A stretch of DNA of 64,000 nt. It comes from Nocardia blacklockiae (GTDB taxonomy: Bacteria > Actinomycetota > Actinomycetes > Mycobacteriales > Mycobacteriaceae). The notes beneath the pieces were generated by a model that worked only from the letters and a program-made list of their open reading frames with translations, did no database searches and was not told the DNA's origin. The DNA is taken from positions 558,001 through 622,000 of the forward strand of contig NZ_JADLRJ010000004.1 of assembly GCF_015477355.1 (NCBI RefSeq). Reading direction: 5' to 3'. Positions 28,857 to 37,932 of this stretch are shown here, in pieces (position 1 is the first letter of the stretch; the number at the start of each line of letters is the position of its first letter). The translations under genes were made by a program, and so were the position numbers.

Positions 28857-29399
28857 GTGAGCGCACGAATCCTGCTGGTCTCCGGCAGCACCCGGCCCGG
28901 TTCCACCAACACCGCCGCCCTCCGGACGTTCGAAGCCGTTGCGCCGCAGGATATTTCGACCGAGACGTACGCGGGCTTGGTGGACCTGCCCGCGTTCGTC
29001 CCGGGCGACGGCCCGTCTCCCGCGCCGGTCGCCGATCTGCGCGCGCGGCTGGCGGCGGCCGACGCCGTGCTCTTCTGCACCCCCGAGTACGCCGGTTTCA
29101 TGCCCGGCAGCCTGAAGAACCTGCTGGAGTGGACGGTCGGCACGGCGGACCTGTACGAGAAGCCGGTCGCCTGGATCAACGTCGCCGCCGAAGGCCGCGG
29201 CGACGGCGCGATCGAGTCCCTGCGCATCGTCCTCGGTTACGTCGGCGCGGAGATCGTCGAGCCCGCCTGCCGCCGAATCACCGTGCTCGGCGCGATGGTC
29301 GGCCCGGACGGCCTGATCGCCGATCCCACGGTCCGGGAGCAGCTCACCGAGGTCGCGCAGGCCCTCGCGGACGAACTCACTCAGCGCGTGGGCGGCTGA
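28857..29399 (+). CDS. NADPH-dependent FMN reductase (flavodoxin-like)
   Basis: A 180-residue protein. LLVSGSTRPGSTNTAALRT is the FMN-phosphate loop, and LFCTPEYAGFMPGSLKNLLEW is the second flavin-binding loop typical of NADPH-dependent FMN reductases. It could supply reduced flavin or reduce quinones. GTG 28857 was chosen; TTG 28845 is an alternative start, and neither has a well-spaced ribosome site. It has no clear operon partner. In M. tuberculosis other genes (Rv0492c-Rv0494) occupy this interval. Confidence 0.85.
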   Translation: MSARILLVSGSTRPGSTNTAALRTFEAVAPQDISTETYAGLVDLPAFVPGDGPSPAPVADLRARLAAADAVLFCTPEYAGFMPGSLKNLLEWTVGTADLYEKPVAWINVAAEGRGDGAIESLRIVLGYVGAEIVEPACRRITVLGAMVGPDGLIADPTVREQLTEVAQALADELTQRVGG

Positions 29400-29618
29400 G
29401 CACGCCGAACACCACTTGCATGTCGGCCTGTTTCGATGGCGATTCCGCGCCGACAAATCTTGGTCGCGTGCTCGAGTCGGCAAATGTGCGGCACGGAACA
29501 GCGCCATACGCACACCCTCGTCGACACGACGGCGAATACACGCGACACACGGTCCCCGGCCCTGCTGGACACCGGTTCGACATGAAGGATTCACCCGACC
29601 CTGGTAGGCATCAATCCC

Positions 29619-29954
29619 ATGATGAGGAAAATCATGGCAACCGCAGCTCTGACCGTCGGCGCCGCGCTCGCGCTGGCCCCGGTCGCGCAGGCCGACGACG
29701 CCTTCGACCCGTACGACTACAACGTGCAGACCGAGAACTTCGTGAACTACACGGACCCGGCCGCGCTGAGCGCGCAGCAGAACGGCAAGCAGGTCATCGT
29801 CAGCCCCTACGGCACCTCGCACACCATCGCCTGCCGCGGCAACGGCGCGGACATCCCGTTCTACGACTGCCTGCAGCACGACGACTTCGGCTGGCAGCCG
29901 CTGTCGAAGACCGACGTCCCGCAGATCGGCACCGCCTGGGTGCACATCGTCTAG
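29619..29954 (+). CDS. Small secreted protein, about 111 residues
   Basis: A signal peptide (RKIMATAALTVGAALALAP, then VAQADD with an A-x-A cleavage site) is followed by a mature domain of about 85 residues. The mature part has two cysteines (IACRGN and YDCLQ) likely to form one disulfide. ATG 29619 and ATG 29622 are tandem; either gives the signal peptide. I do not recognise a domain. The gene stands alone between FMN reductase and regX3, with which it converges. Confidence 0.75.
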   Translation: MMRKIMATAALTVGAALALAPVAQADDAFDPYDYNVQTENFVNYTDPAALSAQQNGKQVIVSPYGTSHTIACRGNGADIPFYDCLQHDDFGWQPLSKTDVPQIGTAWVHIV

Positions 29955-29970
29955 TCCGCACTCCGGCCGC

Positions 29971-29998
29971 GCGGACGCCCTCGGGTCGGGGCGTCCGC
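29971..29998. terminator. GC-rich bidirectional hairpin between secreted protein and regX3
   Basis: GCGGACGCCC (29971-29980) and GGGCGTCCGC (29989-29998) form a perfect 10-bp stem with an eight-base loop. It sits between two convergent genes. No U tract follows, as is common for actinobacterial terminators. Confidence 0.7.
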
Positions 29999-30008
29999 CG
30001 CGGCGGGC

Positions 30009-30698
30009 TCACGCCTCGAGCTTGTACCCCAGCCCGCGCACGGTGACCAGGTGTTCCGGCTTGGCCGGGTCGGCCTCGATCTTCGACCGCAGCCGCTTGA
30101 CGTGCACGTCGAGGGTCTTGGTGTCGCCGACGTAGTCCGCGCCCCAGACCCGGTCGATCAGCTGGCCGCGGGTCAGCACCCGGCCGGAGTTGCGGAGCAG
30201 ATATTCGAGCAGGTCGAACTCCTTGAGCGGCAACGTCACCGGCTTGCCGTTGACCTGCACGGTGTGGCGGTCGACGTCCATCCGGACCGGGCCCGCTTCC
30301 AGCACCCCGCTCTCGTTGCCGCCGTCCATCTCCTCGCCGGCGCCGCGCCGCAGCACCGCGCGGATGCGGGCGATCAGCTCGCGCGACGAGTACGGCTTGG
30401 TCACGTAGTCGTCGGCGCCGAGTTCCAGCCCGACGACCTTGTCGATCTCGCTGTCGCGCGCGGTCACCATGATCACGGGCACGCTGCTGCGGGTGCGCAG
30501 CTGCTTGCACACGTCGGTGCCGCTCATGCCGGGCAGCATGAGGTCCAGCAGCACGATGTCCGCGCCGGAGCGGTCGAACTCGGCCAGCGCGGACGGACCG
30601 TCGCCGACCAGGGTGACCTCGAACCCTTCCTTGCGCAGCAGGAACGCGAGCGGATCGGCCAGCGACTCCTCGTCCTCGACGATCAGCACACTCGTCAT
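30009..30698 (-). CDS. regX3: Two-component response regulator RegX3
   Basis: A 229-residue OmpR-family regulator. The receiver phospho-acceptor is D52 in [10 protein letters not shown], with VTAR and VTKPY as the conserved Thr and Lys. The C-terminal winged helix has [20 protein letters not shown] and [16 protein letters not shown]. In mycobacteria RegX3 controls phosphate-starvation genes together with SenX3. ATG 30698 overlaps the senX3 stop (ATGA). Confidence 0.96.
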   Translation of the reverse strand: MTSVLIVEDEESLADPLAFLLRKEGFEVTLVGDGPSALAEFDRSGADIVLLDLMLPGMSGTDVCKQLRTRSSVPVIMVTARDSEIDKVVGLELGADDYVTKPYSSRELIARIRAVLRRGAGEEMDGGNESGVLEAGPVRMDVDRHTVQVNGKPVTLPLKEFDLLEYLLRNSGRVLTRGQLIDRVWGADYVGDTKTLDVHVKRLRSKIEADPAKPEHLVTVRGLGYKLEA

Positions 30699-31960
30699 CG
30701 GGTTGCCTCCACACCGTTGGGTCTGGCCCGCCCGTTGGGGCGCGAGCCGTTTTCCTTCTTCCCCACCGTGATTCCGGTGGGAGTCTTCCTGTCCCCCGCG
30801 GCCGCCGCCGCGCCGCCGGTGCTCTCCTCGGCGTCGGTGGCGGGGATGCGCAGCGTGAACGTCGAGCCGGTGCCCAGCTTGCTCCACAGCGTGATCTCGC
30901 CGTTGTGATTGGCGGCCACGTGTTTGACGATAGCCAGCCCGAGCCCGGTTCCGCCGGTGGCGCGCGAGCGGGCCTTGTCGGCGCGGAAGAACCGCTCGAA
31001 CACCCGCTCCTGGTCCTCCTTGGCGATCCCGATGCCGCGGTCGGTGACGGCGATGTTCACGTACCCGCCGCGCAGCGACCGGCTCACCGAGACGTGCGAG
31101 CCCTTCGGGGAATAGTTGATGGCGTTCTCGACCAGGTTCGACAGCGCGGTGACCAGCAGGGTTTCGTCGCCGAGCACTTCCAGCCCGCTGTTGGCGTCGG
31201 TGCTGACGGTGATCCCGGCGGCCTCGGCCGCGGTGCGGGAGCGTTCGATGGCGGCATTGACGACGGTGTCCACGTCGACCGCCTCGAGCTGCGGCAGCTT
31301 CTCCGCGCCCTGCAACCGCGACAGCGCGATCAATTCGGTGACCATCTTGCCCATGCGGCCGGATTCGGCGTGCAGGCGCTGGCCGAAGTGCCGCACCGAG
31401 TCCGGATCGTCGGCCGATTCCAGCAGCGCCTCGGCCAGCAGACTCATCGCGCCGACCGGGGTCTTGAGTTCGTGGCTGACATTGGCCACGAAATCGCGGC
31501 GGGTCGCCTCCATGCGGGCCTGCTCGGAATCGTCGTCGGCGAACAGCACGACGAAATTGGAGTTCTCCCGCGAGAGCGGACGGGCCACCCCGCGCACCGC
31601 GATGCGACTGCGGCCGGGCGTCGGATTCTTCAGAGTGAGATCGAAATCCACGCTCTCCGCCGAGGCGAGCACCTTTTCCACCGCGGCCCAGGCCCGCTCC
31701 TCGAGCAGCCGGTTGCGGACCAGGCCCAGTTCCTCCGCGCGCGGATTCACCAGCACCACATCGCGGTATTCGTCGACGACCGCGATGCCGCTCTCCGAGG
31801 CGAGCACGATCAGATCGAGCACCTGCGACATGGTGAGACCGGATTCGGCCTCCCGCCGCTGCGCCTGCCGCGCGTTCACATAGGGAATGAGCAACCCGCC
31901 GACAGCCAGGCCGACAACGGCCGCCAGAACTGCCAGCAGCACGGCCTGCGGAACGCTCAC
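30695..31960 (-). CDS. senX3: Sensor histidine kinase SenX3
   Basis: A 421-residue kinase. Two N-terminal helices (about 5-26) hold it in the membrane, a PAS-type domain follows, and the HisKA block is [14 protein letters not shown] with H163. The ATPase part shows [19 protein letters not shown] and [12 protein letters not shown]. The tail is Arg/Asn-rich and variable (residues 395-421). GTG 31960 starts the protein at the first helix. It phosphorylates RegX3 when phosphate is low. Confidence 0.96.
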   Translation of the reverse strand: MSVPQAVLLAVLAAVVGLAVGGLLIPYVNARQAQRREAESGLTMSQVLDLIVLASESGIAVVDEYRDVVLVNPRAEELGLVRNRLLEERAWAAVEKVLASAESVDFDLTLKNPTPGRSRIAVRGVARPLSRENSNFVVLFADDDSEQARMEATRRDFVANVSHELKTPVGAMSLLAEALLESADDPDSVRHFGQRLHAESGRMGKMVTELIALSRLQGAEKLPQLEAVDVDTVVNAAIERSRTAAEAAGITVSTDANSGLEVLGDETLLVTALSNLVENAINYSPKGSHVSVSRSLRGGYVNIAVTDRGIGIAKEDQERVFERFFRADKARSRATGGTGLGLAIVKHVAANHNGEITLWSKLGTGSTFTLRIPATDAEESTGGAAAAAGDRKTPTGITVGKKENGSRPNGRARPNGVEATR

Positions 31961-32037
31961 ACTTGAATCGTACGGTCGCGGACACGCCGGCCAAGCCCGG
32001 GTCGGCGAAGTTTCGCGCAGGTCACAGGCGATTCTGC

Positions 32038-32059
32038 CGGTGTTAGCCCGGTGTTTACG
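32038..32059. promoter_or_regulatory. 11-bp direct repeat upstream of senX3, PHO-box-like
   Basis: CGGTGTTAGCC (32038-32048) is followed directly by CGGTGTTTACG (32049-32059), a direct repeat of CGGTGTT with an 11-bp period. OmpR-family phosphate regulators (PhoP in Streptomyces, RegX3 in mycobacteria) bind directly repeated units of this spacing. The repeat lies about 78 bases before the senX3 start, where autoregulation would be expected. The exact RegX3 consensus cannot be checked here. Confidence 0.5.
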
Positions 32060-32240
32060 CACCGTTCCACCGGCGCGCCGCCGCACCGCCCCGCGCCCCT
32101 CGACGATGCCGATCCGACATTGCGTTGCGGCACCACACATCTGGAGCCGACGCGACGCGGACATGAACTCGTCCCCCACTCTGCCCACCCGGCCGACCAC
32201 CCGGCCGGTGTGATGTGCGGCTCACCTCGCGGACGAACGC

Positions 32241-33092
32241 TCACCGAATCGTCCGGCCACGGTCGTCGGCTGCGGCGGTGCGGACGAAATAGAGCCCGGT
32301 GATGCGGTCTCCGGCGAGGCCGATGGCCAGGATGCCGTCGAACTCGCCGTCGGCATGCACGGCCAGGGCCGCGTTGCCCTCGGCGGTGACGGGTTCGCAG
32401 GTGAGCGCTGCCGCGCCGGTGCCGAGCCCGTCGGCGAAGAAGCGGATCACCTCGTCGACGCCGGTGATCGGCCGTGCGGCGACCCGGCCGGCGCCGACCA
32501 GCACGACGTCGGGAGCCAGGACGTCCCGCAGGATCTGCGGATTCCCGGTTTCGAGCGCCCGTCGCACCGATGCCGTCGCCGCCCTGGCCCGGCTCGCGGA
32601 GACCGCCCGGCGGGGGCGGCGCACGGCGACGTGGCGGCGGGCGCGATGGGCGATCTGGCGGACCGCGGCGGTGGTCTTGCCGACCGCGTCGGCGATCTCG
32701 TCGTACCCGAGGTCGAACGTCTCGCGCAGCACGAACACCGCGCGCTCGGTCGGCGCGAGCGTGTCGAGGACCAGCATCAGCGCCATCGACATGCTCTCGG
32801 CGAGTTCGACCTCGTGGACGGCGTCCGGCAGCGGCGCGGGACCGGAGTCGTTGCGGCGCTGCGACTCTCGCAGCCGGTCGAGACACTGGCGCGTGACGAT
32901 CCGGACCAGGTAGGCGCGTGGGTCGCCGACCTGGCCCGGTTCGACACGGTGCCAGCGCAGCCAGCTCTTCCGCAGGACGTCTTCGGCGTCGGCCGCGGTG
33001 CCGAGCATCTCCCTGGCGACGGTGAACAGCAGGTCACGGTGCGCGAGAAAGGTCTCGGTCGCCGCATTCGATTGATCTTCGCTGGGCCGCAA
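32241..33092 (-). CDS. ECF sigma factor, SigJ/ECF41-like with SnoaL-type C-terminal domain
   Basis: A 283-residue protein, too long for a plain ECF sigma. Region 2 reads HRDLLFTVAREMLGTAADAEDVLRKSWLRW, region 4 reads LAPTERAVFVLRETFDLGYDEIADAVGKTTAAVRQIAHRARR (quoted as positions about 125-170). The last 110 residues are a SnoaL/NTF2-like domain, including GRVAARPITGV. ECF41-type factors are self-inhibited by this domain and usually sit beside a redox gene, as here. TTG 33092, with AGGA about 12 bases before it, is the best start but uncertain. It follows the flavin dehydrogenase by 14 bases. Confidence 0.85.
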   Translation of the reverse strand: MRPSEDQSNAATETFLAHRDLLFTVAREMLGTAADAEDVLRKSWLRWHRVEPGQVGDPRAYLVRIVTRQCLDRLRESQRRNDSGPAPLPDAVHEVELAESMSMALMLVLDTLAPTERAVFVLRETFDLGYDEIADAVGKTTAAVRQIAHRARRHVAVRRPRRAVSASRARAATASVRRALETGNPQILRDVLAPDVVLVGAGRVAARPITGVDEVIRFFADGLGTGAAALTCEPVTAEGNAALAVHADGEFDGILAIGLAGDRITGLYFVRTAAADDRGRTIR

Positions 33093-33106
33093 AGGTTTTC
33101 GACGTC

Positions 33107-34291
33107 CTATGCGACCGGCTGCGGCGCGTTTCCGCGCTCGGCCAGCAGCATCGGCCGGTGCTTGCCGTCCTTGAACCAGTGGTGCGAGCCGGGCTTGCGG
33201 GCCTCGGTCGCCAGGTGCTTGATACCGGCCGTGCAGGCGATCTCCTTGAGCTTCTTGCCCAGCGCACCGCTGAAGTACAGCCGCATGGCGGTCTCGTCCT
33301 TGTGGCCGAGCTGGTAGATCCCGGCGTCGCGGCCGAAGCTGAGGCACATGGCCGGGAACGCCATGTCGATCGGTGCGGGCTGCTCACCGGCGATCCGGTG
33401 CAGCACGGTGTCGGCGGCGTGCGCGCCGAGGCAGTAGGCGGTGTAGGCGCTCATCCGGAACGGCAGGTCCGAGGGTGCCGAGGAGTCGCCCGCGGCCACG
33501 ATGCGCTCGTCGTCGACGCTGGTCAGGGTCTCGTCGGTGAGCAGGCGGCCGACGGCGTCGGTGCTCAGCCCGCTGCGAACGGCCAGGTCGGGCACATCGA
33601 AGCCCGCCGACCAGATCGTGACGGCGCTGGTGAGCGTCCGGCCGTCGGCGAGTTCCACGGCGTCGGCGGTGACGGCGGTGACCGCGGCGTCCGCGCCCTC
33701 GATGACGGTCACGCCGAGCTGGGCGAGGTACTTGTGGGCGGTGCGCCGTGCCTTGGGGTGCAGGTAGGGAACGAGGTCGCCGCCGCAGATCAGGGTGACC
33801 GCGCGTCCCTGCCCGGCCAGCTCGGCGGCGGTCTCGACACCCGCGGGGCCGCCGCCGATCACCGTGACCGGGGCGCTCGTGGGCGTGTCGAACAGCACCG
33901 ACCGCAGCCGCTGCGCCGCTTCCAAAGTCGCTACGGGATAAGCGAATTCGGACGCACCGGGCACCGGCGGCTCGGCGTTGCCGCTGCCCACCGCGTAGAC
34001 CAGGTAGTCGTAGCCGATCGGGTCGCCGTCGGCCAGGATCACCTTGCGGGCGGCCGCGTCGATGCGCGTCGCGCTGTCGACCACCCGCCGGACGCCCTCG
34101 GCCAGGACGTCCTGGTAGTCGACGACGCCGTCGTGGGTCCCGCCCACCACCTGGTGCATGCGCAACCGGGGCACGAAGACCTCGCGCGGATTGATCACGG
34201 TCACCGTCACGTCGGTCCGCTGGGTCAGGCGGTTGGCCGCCATGACACCGGCGTAGCCGCCTCCGATCACGACAATGTTGTTGGTGCTCAT
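33107..34291 (-). CDS. NAD(P)/FAD-dependent oxidoreductase, type II NADH dehydrogenase-like
   Basis: A 394-residue flavoprotein. IVVIGGGYAGVMAANRL is the FAD-binding loop at the N-terminus, and VTVIGGGPAGVETAAEL near residue 150 is the NAD(P) loop. IVAAGDSSA is the C-terminal flavin contact. The length is typical for Ndh2/FSP1-like pyridine nucleotide-disulfide reductases without a membrane tail. It is transcribed together with the ECF41-like sigma gene and is divergent from a LysR gene. It probably serves as the redox partner regulated by these two factors. Confidence 0.87.
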   Translation of the reverse strand: MSTNNIVVIGGGYAGVMAANRLTQRTDVTVTVINPREVFVPRLRMHQVVGGTHDGVVDYQDVLAEGVRRVVDSATRIDAAARKVILADGDPIGYDYLVYAVGSGNAEPPVPGASEFAYPVATLEAAQRLRSVLFDTPTSAPVTVIGGGPAGVETAAELAGQGRAVTLICGGDLVPYLHPKARRTAHKYLAQLGVTVIEGADAAVTAVTADAVELADGRTLTSAVTIWSAGFDVPDLAVRSGLSTDAVGRLLTDETLTSVDDERIVAAGDSSAPSDLPFRMSAYTAYCLGAHAADTVLHRIAGEQPAPIDMAFPAMCLSFGRDAGIYQLGHKDETAMRLYFSGALGKKLKEIACTAGIKHLATEARKPGSHHWFKDGKHRPMLLAERGNAPQPVA

Positions 34292-34395
34292 GCTCTTTCC
34301 TTCGTTCTCTCTGTCCCCCGGACCTGCGCCGCGGTGACGAAACAACCTTCGCGGCGACGGGACGACCGATCAACGTAAGCTTCGTGGACCGATTG

Positions 34396-34411
34396 ATAAC
34401 CCTGGAGTTAT
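34396..34411. promoter_or_regulatory. ATAAC-N6-GTTAT dyad before LysR gene
   Basis: A perfect 5-bp inverted repeat with a six-base centre, ATAAC-CCTGGA-GTTAT. It lies in the gap between the divergent flavin dehydrogenase and LysR genes and overlaps the GGAG ribosome site of the LysR gene. It fits the loose T-N11-A LysR binding pattern and could be the autoregulatory site. Confidence 0.5.
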
Positions 34412-34413
34412 TC

Positions 34414-35304
34414 GTGGAGCTACGCGATATCGAGATCTTCCTGACGCTCGCCGAGGAACTGCATTTCGGCCGCACCGCCGAGCGCCTGCACGTGTCGCAG
34501 GCTCGGGTCAGCCAGGCCATTCGCAAACAGGAGCGGCGCATCGGGGCGGCACTGTTCGACCGCACCAGTCGGCAGGTAGCGCTGACTCCGGTCGGCCGGC
34601 GCCTGCGCGAAGACCTCCAGCAGGTCCACGACCTGCTGCAAGCCGCTCTCGCCCGCGCCGAAGCCGCCGGACTGAGCACCGGTCAGACCCTCAAGATCGG
34701 CGTGTTCGGGCATGCGGGGCACGAGCTGCGGCCGCTGATCGAGGCCTTCCGCACCCGCTATCCGGGTAGCGACATCACCTTCGGCGAGGTCAACGGAGCC
34801 GACCCGTTCAACGCGCTCCGCAGCGGACTGCACGACGTGAACGTGCTGTGGTTACCTGTCCGCGAACCCGATCTCACCGTCGGCCCCACCGTGCTCACCG
34901 GCCGCCGCATGCTCGCGGTCGCCACCGATCATCCACTGGCGGCACGGGGTAGCGCGTCGCTGGAGGACCTCGCCGACAACCGCGTCATCGACTTCGGGCC
35001 CGACGCGCCCGAGTACTGGGTCTCCTCGATGGTCCCCACCCACACGCCGTCCGGCCGCCGCGTCCCGCGCGGCCCGATCGCGCGGACCTTCCACGAGATC
35101 GTCTCGCTGGTCGCGTCCGGCGACTACGTCCACCCGCTGGGCGAGATCGCCGCCCGCTACAACAGCCCGCCCGGGATCGTCTTCCTGCCCATGCCCGACG
35201 CGCCGATGCTGCAATGGGCCTTGACGTGGCGTTCGACCGCCGACAACGCGGCCATTCGCGCGCTCGCCCGCACCGCGGCCGACCTCGGCCCGATCCGGTT
35301 GTGA
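34414..35304 (+). CDS. LysR family transcriptional regulator
   Basis: A 296-residue protein. The N-terminal HTH reads FLTLAEELHFGRTAERLHVSQARVSQAIR with the second helix RRIGAALFDRTSRQVALTPVG; the rest is the substrate-binding-like effector domain (TLKIGVFGHAG, LRSGLHDVNVLWLP). GTG 34414 was chosen over GTG 34384 because GGAG stands seven bases before it and the domain begins there. It is divergent from the NADH dehydrogenase-like gene, the usual layout for a LysR activator and its target. The inducer is unknown. Confidence 0.9.
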   Translation: MELRDIEIFLTLAEELHFGRTAERLHVSQARVSQAIRKQERRIGAALFDRTSRQVALTPVGRRLREDLQQVHDLLQAALARAEAAGLSTGQTLKIGVFGHAGHELRPLIEAFRTRYPGSDITFGEVNGADPFNALRSGLHDVNVLWLPVREPDLTVGPTVLTGRRMLAVATDHPLAARGSASLEDLADNRVIDFGPDAPEYWVSSMVPTHTPSGRRVPRGPIARTFHEIVSLVASGDYVHPLGEIAARYNSPPGIVFLPMPDAPMLQWALTWRSTADNAAIRALARTAADLGPIRL

Positions 35305-35411
35305 CGGCCCCGCCCGGTGTCGACCGGACCGGTGAAACTACCCAATCGCGGCGGAAACCCATTGCGGCCGAAGAAGTGTTTTCGACCAGGCGCTGGTCAT
35401 AGCATTGAAGT

Positions 35412-35612
35412 ATGGGAATCTTCGGTCGGTCCAAACCCGAACGGCAGCAACGGGTGCCCGAGGAATGGTCACGCTGTTCGTCCTGTGACGGGTCCGGCCG
35501 CCGACCGAAACCGCCCGAGTGCGAGTCGGATCTCGAGGTGGTCAGGTACGAGAAGTGCGACGGCTGCGACGGTCTGGGCTGGCACCGGCCGGGGCCGCGG
35601 AACCGCTACTGA
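35412..35612 (+). CDS. Small zinc-ribbon-like protein
   Basis: A 66-residue protein. Two CxxC pairs are present in DnaJ-type context: SRCSSCDGSGRRP near residue 24 and EKCDGCDGLGW near residue 50. They probably bind one zinc ion. GIFGRSKPERQQR forms a basic N-terminus. ATG 35412 starts the frame. It is short and isolated, between the LysR gene and the secreted hydrolase gene. A protein-binding or chaperone-helper role can be guessed from the DnaJ likeness only. Confidence 0.72.
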   Translation: MGIFGRSKPERQQRVPEEWSRCSSCDGSGRRPKPPECESDLEVVRYEKCDGCDGLGWHRPGPRNRY

Positions 35613-35618
35613 TCACCC

Positions 35619-37664
35619 TCACCACCCGGGGTCGCCGGACACGGGCAGGTGCACGTAACTCGGGTCGGCCGCGTCCAGCAGGAGATGCTGTGGGGCCAAA
35701 CGGGTTTCGAGCAGCAACGGGGTCGGCGGGACGCCTTTGGGGAAGTTGCCCGCGTAGACGTTGACCCGCAGGCGGTGGCCCGGTTGCAGGACCGCGTCGA
35801 CGGCGGGGACCGGAATGTCCAGGGGCGTGGGTTGGCCGGGCACGGTCAGCTGCCGGGTGTCCAGGGAGAGGTCCGGCACGGGCTGGGTGTAGTCGCCGTC
35901 GGCGGCGCGCCTGCTGCGGGCTTCGTCGATGGTCCGCAGGGACGCCATCAGCTGTCCCGTGGACAGCACGGTCGACCTGCCGTCGGGGGCGACGTCGGTC
36001 ACCTCGACGACCCAGAAGCCGTCCGTCGCGTCCTGAACGGTGTTGAGGTGCACCGAGATCGGGCCCGAGACGGTGGTGGGACCGGCCACGGGTGCGCTGG
36101 TGAAGGTCAGGCCGTTCAGCTCGTGGACGCGGTTGTCGTCACCGCAGGCGACGACGATCGCGGCGACACCGATCGTCTGCTGTGCGGCGTCGCGGGAGCA
36201 GAGGCCTGTGAGACCCGGTGCGACACTGAGGCTTTCGACTTCCGGGCTCGGTCCGGTGAACAGCGAGCCGTCGTGCACGCTGCCCGCGGTGGTGCCGCTG
36301 GGCGCGGCGGCCAGGTACATGCGCCGGTAGTCCGCCTGCGATTCGGGTTTGTGCAAGGCCGACAGCGTCTTCCACGCGCCGCCCTGCTCGCGCACCGTGA
36401 CGGGTCCGTAGCGGTCGATGCCGTTGTCGATGCCCTTGAGCCACTTGTCGAACCACGCGCGTTGCAGGACATCCATGCGCGGCGGCAGGCCGGGCTTGCC
36501 GGATTCGGCGCCGTTGGTGATGTGGTAGGTGTCGCCCATCAGCAGTTGTTTCCGACCGGGCGGCAACGGGATTCGATCGTAGAAGTCGGCCTGCGAGGTG
36601 ACGAACAGGTCGTGCCAGCCGCCGGAGATGAAGACCGGCGTGCTGATGGCGCTCGCGTCGGTCTCCCACGCCTGTCGGGTGGGGCTGTCGGATCGCAGCA
36701 GTTCCTGCACCTTCGGGCTCAGTTGGTCGATGTTCGGCGTGACGAAGGCGTCGATCAGCGCGTCCACGAAGGTGAACGGGTCGGCGAGGCGGTCGGCGAG
36801 CCACTTGCCGTCGAAACGTCCCTGCGCCACCGAGAGTAGGTCCGGCATCAGCTTGGCCATGTTGACGCCGAGCAGCCACGCGGGCATGAACGTGGTGCCG
36901 ATCGCGCCACCCGGAGCCACCACGTCACGAAAAGGGTTGCCGCTGGGCACAACCGGGAACAGCGCCTGCAACGCGGGCGGCTTCTTCGCCGCCACTTGCA
37001 GCTGGTTGATGCCGGAGTAGGAGACCCCGCTCATGCCGATGTCCCCGGTCGACCACGGCTGCCGTGCGGTCCAGTCGATCACCTCGACGGTGTCCTGCTG
37101 CTCGCGCGCCCGCAGCAGATCCCAATCCCCTTGCGAGAAGCCGGTTCCCCGCACATCGACGACTACCTGCGTGTAGCCGCTCTTGACGAGTTGGCGGTCC
37201 ACCGAGAAGTTGCGAACGAGGCCGCCGCCGAGCGACTTCGTCAGGTCCGTGATGCCCGAGAACGGCGTACCCGAGAGATCGAATTCGTGGACGAGCCGCA
37301 GCAGCTCATCGGAGAACCCCGGTATCGACTGCGCGGAATCGATCACCATCGACCCCAATTTCGTATACGGCGTGAGGTTCACAACGGTCGGCGTCGGCTC
37401 CGCGATCGGCCGCCCCGCCGCATCCGCCGGGTGATACACATTGCTCTTCAACACCGTGCCGTCACTCATGGTGATCGGCACATCCCACTCGATGAACACA
37501 TTCGGATACCGCTGCGGCCCATCCTCCACCGCCGCCCAAGCCGCCCCCGCCGCCCCACCATCAGGCCCGACCGGCTCAGGCGCCGCCCCCGCCGGCAGCA
37601 CCACCAGCGCCCCCAACGCCACAGCGGCAACAACCACCACCCCAGCCCGCAACAGAAGCCTCAT
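35619..37664 (-). CDS. Secreted CocE/NonD (X-Pro dipeptidyl-peptidase-like) hydrolase, copy 1
   Basis: A 681-residue secreted alpha/beta hydrolase of the S15 family. A signal peptide spans residues 1-27 (RAGVVVVAAVALGALVV). The nucleophile serine is in GMSGVSYSGINQ, the acid aspartate in FISGGWHDLFV, and a likely catalytic histidine in MGDTYHITNG. A jelly-roll C-terminal domain (PepX_C) follows from about residue 460. Substrates may be esters, amides or peptides with N-terminal X-Pro. ATG 37664 gives the signal. It is a close paralogue of the gene at 44238-46289. Confidence 0.88.
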   Translation of the reverse strand: MRLLLRAGVVVVAAVALGALVVLPAGAAPEPVGPDGGAAGAAWAAVEDGPQRYPNVFIEWDVPITMSDGTVLKSNVYHPADAAGRPIAEPTPTVVNLTPYTKLGSMVIDSAQSIPGFSDELLRLVHEFDLSGTPFSGITDLTKSLGGGLVRNFSVDRQLVKSGYTQVVVDVRGTGFSQGDWDLLRAREQQDTVEVIDWTARQPWSTGDIGMSGVSYSGINQLQVAAKKPPALQALFPVVPSGNPFRDVVAPGGAIGTTFMPAWLLGVNMAKLMPDLLSVAQGRFDGKWLADRLADPFTFVDALIDAFVTPNIDQLSPKVQELLRSDSPTRQAWETDASAISTPVFISGGWHDLFVTSQADFYDRIPLPPGRKQLLMGDTYHITNGAESGKPGLPPRMDVLQRAWFDKWLKGIDNGIDRYGPVTVREQGGAWKTLSALHKPESQADYRRMYLAAAPSGTTAGSVHDGSLFTGPSPEVESLSVAPGLTGLCSRDAAQQTIGVAAIVVACGDDNRVHELNGLTFTSAPVAGPTTVSGPISVHLNTVQDATDGFWVVEVTDVAPDGRSTVLSTGQLMASLRTIDEARSRRAADGDYTQPVPDLSLDTRQLTVPGQPTPLDIPVPAVDAVLQPGHRLRVNVYAGNFPKGVPPTPLLLETRLAPQHLLLDAADPSYVHLPVSGDPGW

Positions 37665-37932
37665 CGCTGACCGCCCACTCCCTCGGAAACCAGTTACCCC
37701 CCAAGGTATGACGCTTCCCCTTCCACGAGAGCCGGATTCGCACAGAACTATTCGATTGCACAAACCACCCCCACCAACCAGGGCAGACTGCCACACCCCT
37801 CCCCATCGAACGAACTCACGATCATCGCGGGTGTCCACTCACTGTGCACCTCCCATGTCCTCGGACCGCACACTTCGCCTTCCGTTACCGGACTCGTCAA
37901 TTTCGGCATCAAGGGAGCCGATCTTCGCAGGC

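Noticed and set aside
30051-31966. Plus-strand frames opposite regX3-senX3
   Set aside because: They mirror well-supported two-component genes and have antisense-type composition.
37665-37932. Possible second immunity gene after the toxin cassette
   Set aside because: The only frame (minus, up to 37999) overlaps the immunity candidate and has no ribosome site or helical pattern.
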